Assembly (NCBI GenBank): GCA_021199375.1
Contig: JAJQIB010000002.1
Coordinates: 1-64,000, forward strand
Direction: 5' to 3'
From: Ruminococcus sp.
GTDB lineage: Bacteria > Bacillota > Clostridia > Oscillospirales > Ruminococcaceae
DNA: 64,000 nucleotides
The notes beneath the pieces were generated by a model. The model worked only from the letters and a program-made list of their open reading frames with translations. It had not been told where the DNA came from and did no database searches. Below, piece after piece: positions 60,316 through 64,000 of this stretch (position 1 is the first letter of the stretch; each line of letters begins with the position of its first letter). Made by a program: the position numbers and the translations under genes.

Positions 60316-62324
60316 ACACTCGAAAAATCAAGAAGTATGCTTTGAAATATATCCCCTATCTCATCTTTTTCTACATTGGTGATTTGCTAGGCTGTGCCTA
60401 TCGCACGGCAGAAGGAGACGGATTTTCTGAGAAAATGGTTCCGTTCATGAACAATATGGGGACGGTCTTTGCAAAGCCTATCCTAAGCCTTGTGCCGTTT
60501 GACTTGCTGATTGGAGCAGCAACGGCAGGAGCTATGTTTCTTGTGATTTACATGAAGTCGAAAAACAAGAAAAACTACAAGCAAGGTGTGGAGTATGGTT
60601 CTGCGAAGTGGGCAGGAGAAAAAGATATTGAGCCATATATGGACTTCAAGAACTTTGACAACAATATCTTGCTCACGCAGACGGAGCGGCTGACGATGGG
60701 TAAACCGTCAAGTCCGAAGTATGCAAGAAACAAAAATGTCCTTATCATAGGCGGTTCGGGTTCAGGTAAAACAAGATTTTTTATCAAGCCGAATCTCATG
60801 CAAATGCACTCCAGCTATGTTGTCACCGACCCAAAAGGGACAGTGCTTGTAGAATGCGGCAAACTCCTACAACGTGGCAGACCAAGAAAAGATGGAAACG
60901 GAAAGGTTATGAAGGACAAGGACGGAAAGACGATTTATGAGCCGTACAAAATCAAGGTGTTTAACACCGTAGATTTTGATAAGTCCATGCACTACAATCC
61001 CTTTGCGTATATTTCTGAAAAAAGCCGTGAAAAGGATATTTTGAAGTTTGTTGAAACGCTGATTAAGAACACCAACGGCAGTAAGCAAGGTGGCGGTGAT
61101 GACTTTTGGGAAAAGGCAGAGAAGCTGCTTTATCAGGCATATATCGCTATGATTTTTTGTGTGATGGACAAAGAGGAATGGTGCATTCCGACTTTGGTTG
61201 AGATGATAAACGAATCGGAGTGCCGTGAGGACGATGAGGAGTTTAAGAATGCAATCGATGTTTTGTTTGAAAACGTTGAGCTATGGTTAAATGGCGAGCT
61301 TACAGCGGAGCAATTTGATGATGCAGACACTGGCGAAACGAACGAGGAAGAAATGGAGGATTATGCGAATTTCTTTGAAATTGAGCCTACTCCTGAACAG
61401 CGAAGTATCGGCAGTTTTGCAATCAAGCAGTATAAAGCATATAAGCTTGCCGCAGGAAAAACGGCAAAGTCAATTCTCATTTCATGTTCTACACGTCTTG
61501 CTCCGTTTAGCATAGATGAAGTTTCTGAAATCGTGAGATATGACGAATTAGAGCTTGATAAGCTCGGTGATGAGCTTTCTGCCCTGTTTGTCATTATTTC
61601 CGATAGTGATGCAACGTTTAACTTTCTCGTTGCAATTATGTATTCACAGATGTTTAACTTGCTGCTGACAAAGGCAGATAATAGTCCTGGCGGCAAGCTG
61701 ACATATCATGTTCGGTGTTTGCTTGATGAGTTTGCAAACATCGGTGAAATTCCCCAATTTGACAAGCTGATAGCGACAATCCGTTCTCGTGAAGTGTCGG
61801 CTTGCATTGTTTTACAGGCGAAAGCACAGCTAAAAGCCATTTACAAAGACAATGCCGATACAATCGAGGGTAACTGTGACACGACACTCTTTCTAGGTGG
61901 CAAAGAGAAAACAACGCTGAAGGAGATTTCTGAGTCTTTAGGCAAGGAAACGATAGACAGCTATAACACGTCTGAGAACAGAGGTCAGTCGCAGTCCTAT
62001 GGATTGAACTATCAGAAACTTGGAAAGGAGTTGATGAGCCAAGATGAATTAGCAATTATGGACGGTGGCAAATGTATCTTACAAATTCGAGGAGTGCGTC
62101 CGTTTTTCTCGGATAAGTTTGATATTACAAAGCACAAGAACTACAAATATTTGCTTGATGATAATCCTAATTTGGAATTCAACATCGGAAAGTATGTAGC
62201 AAAGTGTAGAAAAGTGTATCAGGAAAGATATGCAGAAGTCGGAAAGGATGAAAAAGTTGAGCAGTATGCAGCTACCCTTTCCGAAGGATTTAATGACACG
62301 GACGAAGAAGAATTTACAAACTAA
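60312..62324 (+). CDS. VirD4/TraG-type coupling protein
   Basis: A 670-residue T4SS coupling ATPase that feeds DNA into the mating channel. N-terminal membrane helices (about 13-32 and 60-80), Walker A IIGGSGSGKTRFFIKPN near 145, a Walker B-like LLDEFANIGEIPQFDKL near 473, and RSREVSACIVLQ after it. An acidic insert lies at about 300-365. Length and order are typical. It overlaps the PcfB-like gene, as in pCF10-type systems. Confidence 0.93.
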   Translation: MNTRKIKKYALKYIPYLIFFYIGDLLGCAYRTAEGDGFSEKMVPFMNNMGTVFAKPILSLVPFDLLIGAATAGAMFLVIYMKSKNKKNYKQGVEYGSAKWAGEKDIEPYMDFKNFDNNILLTQTERLTMGKPSSPKYARNKNVLIIGGSGSGKTRFFIKPNLMQMHSSYVVTDPKGTVLVECGKLLQRGRPRKDGNGKVMKDKDGKTIYEPYKIKVFNTVDFDKSMHYNPFAYISEKSREKDILKFVETLIKNTNGSKQGGGDDFWEKAEKLLYQAYIAMIFCVMDKEEWCIPTLVEMINESECREDDEEFKNAIDVLFENVELWLNGELTAEQFDDADTGETNEEEMEDYANFFEIEPTPEQRSIGSFAIKQYKAYKLAAGKTAKSILISCSTRLAPFSIDEVSEIVRYDELELDKLGDELSALFVIISDSDATFNFLVAIMYSQMFNLLLTKADNSPGGKLTYHVRCLLDEFANIGEIPQFDKLIATIRSREVSACIVLQAKAQLKAIYKDNADTIEGNCDTTLFLGGKEKTTLKEISESLGKETIDSYNTSENRGQSQSYGLNYQKLGKELMSQDELAIMDGGKCILQIRGVRPFFSDKFDITKHKNYKYLLDDNPNLEFNIGKYVAKCRKVYQERYAEVGKDEKVEQYAATLSEGFNDTDEEEFTN

Positions 62325-62346
62325 ATATTTATGGAGGAATGTTCCA

Positions 62347-62733
62347 ATGAAGAATTTAACAACGGCAACAAAGAGTGTCGAACAGAAGGAAAAGCTTGCG
62401 AAAAGATGCAAGTATGCAAAGAAAGCGGTTCTTACCGTGTTTACGATGGCAACCATGTGCTGTTTGCTTACAACAACTGCGTTTGCCGCATCAGGTAGTG
62501 TCGATTCATCTTCTTTTATTTCGACAGCTTGCACAGTACTAAAGTCGGTAATTATCCTTATCGGTGCTGGTGTCGGAGTATGGGGAGTTGTTAATCTGCT
62601 TGAAGGATACGGAAACGACAACCCCGGCGCAAAGTCACAGGGTATGAAGCAATTGATGTCGGGTCTTGGCATGATTCTACTTGCCGTAACACTTGTACCC
62701 GTACTTCAGAACATGATGAACGGTGCAATGTAA
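62347..62733 (+). CDS. Maff2-like small membrane protein
   Basis: A 128-residue protein with two membrane segments: a signal-like helix (about 27-48, ending TAFAASG) and a second region (about 60-125) with LIGAGVGVWGVVNLLEGYG, the hallmark of Maff2 proteins. By position and hydropathy it may be the VirB2/TrbC-like pilin component. GGAGGAATG lies before the ATG at 62347; the frame open to 62230 overlaps TraG and is not used. Confidence 0.82.
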   Translation: MKNLTTATKSVEQKEKLAKRCKYAKKAVLTVFTMATMCCLLTTTAFAASGSVDSSSFISTACTVLKSVIILIGAGVGVWGVVNLLEGYGNDNPGAKSQGMKQLMSGLGMILLAVTLVPVLQNMMNGAM

Positions 62734-62783
62734 TTAGTAAAAGGCTAAAAATATATTTTTGTGCGTAGGCTTCTGCCCCACGC

Positions 62784-62810
62784 AACTTTTGCCCCACTGG
62801 GGCAGAAGTT
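62784..62810 (-). repeat. Hairpin motif of the element, copy 2 (inverted)
   Basis: Reverse complement of the 59521-59546 palindrome, here between the Maff2-like and TrbL-like genes. A partial CTTCTGCCCCA lies just before it at about 62770. Confidence 0.7.
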
Positions 62811-62844
62811 AAATGCACAGAATAAAAGAAAGGTGTGATGAATT

Positions 62845-63807
62845 TTGGGAATGGTAAGTGACTTTGTCTCAGGTGTAGCCGACCTGTTAAACGAGACTTT
62901 CACGAACCTGTTTGCAGGAGCAGCAACTTCCTGTGTTGAAAAAACCTGTGACATACTAGGCACTACCTACAGTGATACCACAAGTGGCGATTCGTCCCTT
63001 GTAAATACAATGCTTGTGACAAGTCCAGAAGATTTTACAGGCACAACTGCCGCTCCATCAGCAGGTACTGGTATTTGGGTAACAATCGAAGCCGTTTGCA
63101 ACAATGCAATCGTTCCGATTGCAGGCGGTATCTTAGTTATCATTCTACTTGCCGACCTGATAACAACGGTTATCAATGGCAACAATTTCAAGGAATTTGA
63201 CGATTCAATTTTTATTAAATGGATAATAAAAGCGGTGTGTGGAATCTTGCTTGTTTCCAACACCTATTACATAGCAAGCGGTTTACTGGTTTTTGGAACA
63301 TCCGCAGTGTCTACAGGAATAAACCGATTATTTAACTATCCGCTTACCAATATATCTAGTGACCAAATTAATGATTTATGTAATTCTTTAGCTAGCAACA
63401 ACTCCGTAGGCGAGCTTATCGTCATATGGTTTTTAACGCTTCTGATTATGGCTGCTGTTTTTGTTTTGACGGTAATTATCGTCTTAGTTATGGCTTCACG
63501 AATGATTGAAATTTTCATGTACTTAGGTATTGGACCTATACCAATGGCTACCTTCATGAATCCTTCATGGAGTGATGTCGGCAAAGGATGGATTAAAAAT
63601 ATTTTAGCTTTGTCGTTTCAAGGCTTCTTTATTGTCATAGCACTTGGCATTTTTAAGAGCATATTTAACAATGTCATCAATATTATCATCACAGATAGCA
63701 GTGGAATATTTATGTCGCTGCTCATGCTTGCAGGATATACAGGTGCTTTGTGCTTTACCGTTTTCCGTTCAGGCAGTATTTCAAAATCCGTATTTTGTGC
63801 ATCATAA
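62845..63807 (+). CDS. TrbL/VirB6-like conjugation membrane protein
   Basis: A 320-residue protein with about six membrane helices (about 85-115, 130-155, 190-225, 255-275, 285-310) and an N-terminal extracytoplasmic region with two Cys. The stretch MASRMIEIFMYLGIGPIPMATF is typical of the TrbL/CD0411-like family in Tn1549 elements. It would form part of the inner-membrane channel. The start is probably the TTG at 62845 (AAAGGTG upstream), as the next ATG is too far. Confidence 0.82.
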   Translation: MGMVSDFVSGVADLLNETFTNLFAGAATSCVEKTCDILGTTYSDTTSGDSSLVNTMLVTSPEDFTGTTAAPSAGTGIWVTIEAVCNNAIVPIAGGILVIILLADLITTVINGNNFKEFDDSIFIKWIIKAVCGILLVSNTYYIASGLLVFGTSAVSTGINRLFNYPLTNISSDQINDLCNSLASNNSVGELIVIWFLTLLIMAAVFVLTVIIVLVMASRMIEIFMYLGIGPIPMATFMNPSWSDVGKGWIKNILALSFQGFFIVIALGIFKSIFNNVINIIITDSSGIFMSLLMLAGYTGALCFTVFRSGSISKSVFCAS

Positions 63808-63821
63808 GGGAGGAGAAAATC

Positions 63822-64000
63822 ATGGCAGGAAGTCGAAATTTCGTTACAATTCCAAAGGACTTAAACAATATCAAGCAGAAGTTTATGTTCAATCTGACAA
63901 AGCGGCAATGTATCTGTTTTGGAATTGGGTTAGGTCTTGGAATACCGATGTATTTTGTGGGATATAAGGTTTTAGGAATTGGCATGAGCCTTAGCATTTT
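63822..64000 (+). CDS. PrgI-family conjugation protein, cut by the window end
   Basis: The frame starting MAGSRNFVTIPKDLNNIKQK runs to the last base. It shows the PrgI pattern: soluble start with IPKDL, then membrane helices (FGIGLGLGIPMYFVGY, next GIGMSLSI). Only 59 residues are visible. GGAGGAG precedes the ATG at 63822. PrgI usually comes just before the VirB4-like ATPase. Confidence 0.8.
   Translation, partial: MAGSRNFVTIPKDLNNIKQKFMFNLTKRQCICFGIGLGLGIPMYFVGYKVLGIGMSLSI

Larger units (their letters stand above)
58166..64000 (+). mobile_element. Left part of a Tn1549/CTn-like conjugative element
   Basis: Gene order here (winged-helix protein, DUF6017-like replication protein, small protein, PcfB-like, TraG/VirD4, Maff2-like, TrbL/VirB6-like, PrgI-like) is that of the Tn1549 family of integrative conjugative elements. 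The left edge coincides with the break in the LRR/Fn3 gene at about 58165. The right end, integrase and relaxase are outside the window. The exact end and target duplication cannot be read from one side. Confidence 0.75.

Overview
The window reads as chromosome of a low-to-mid GC Gram-positive anaerobe of the class Clostridia, most likely a Ruminococcus-like member of the Oscillospiraceae. The basis is a type III glutamine synthetase (GlnN), an Amt transporter fused to a P-II domain, a class 2 isoleucyl-tRNA synthetase behind a T-box leader, an archaeal-type prolyl-tRNA synthetase, a small DUF6472-like protein, BspA-type leucine-rich-repeat proteins ending in Fn3 domains, and many strong TTGACA/TATAAT promoters with 17-bp spacers. 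This is family recognition by eye; no database search was run.

Layout. 1-3.2 kb: 3' end of a tRNA, then a secreted small protein with two MacB/FtsX-like permeases. 3.2-6.3 kb (minus): ACT protein, homoserine dehydrogenase, Nudix hydrolase, homoserine kinase. 6.5-11.8 kb: DUF308 protein, a 48-residue membrane protein, then glnN and amt-PII, each behind a leader hairpin pair plus terminator that resembles ANTAR-type antitermination. 11.9-13.4 kb: LRR/Fn3 surface protein with a G9 tract in its promoter and a TA-repeat frameshift in its reading frame. 13.6-18.1 kb: FemAB-like transferase, lipoprotein, two-component system. 18.2-25 kb: spermidine-synthase-like membrane protein, then rimO-pgsA-cysE-cysS-cyclophilin-like gene. 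25.1-27.5 kb: two inverted copies of a structured repeat around a PrsA/SurA-like lipoprotein and a zinc-ribbon membrane protein. 27.5-35 kb (mostly minus): YgjP-like peptidase, SH3 protein, ileS with T-box, lipid kinase, VanY-like carboxypeptidase.

35.1-40 kb: a three-gene operon of dynamin-like GTPase, inactivated M48-like peptidase, dynamin-like GTPase. 40.1-50.2 kb: a wall-polymer locus with two TagF/TagB-like transferases, three polysaccharide pyruvyltransferase-like proteins sharing a C-terminal tail, and a CDP-alditol precursor set (pentulose-phosphate epimerase, MDR reductase, cytidylyltransferase). The third pyruvyltransferase gene is held off by a G9 tract close to its start; eight Gs would restore the frame. 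50.2-54.8 kb (minus): a polyprenyl-phosphate glycosyltransferase and a flippase, then a YdbC/PC4-like protein, two very small genes and a YezG-like protein.

54.9-64 kb: a small membrane protein and proS, an IS3-family remnant, and a 5'-truncated LRR/Fn3 gene cut at about 58.16 kb by the left end of a Tn1549/CTn-like conjugative element. That element carries a winged-helix protein, a DUF6017-like replication protein, PcfB-like, VirD4/TraG, Maff2-like, a TrbL/VirB6-like protein and a PrgI-like gene running off the window.

Strongest leads: simple-repeat tracts placed to switch two surface-related genes, the dynamin/pseudo-M48/dynamin module, the glnN and amt leaders, and the structured repeat with one compensatory base-pair change.
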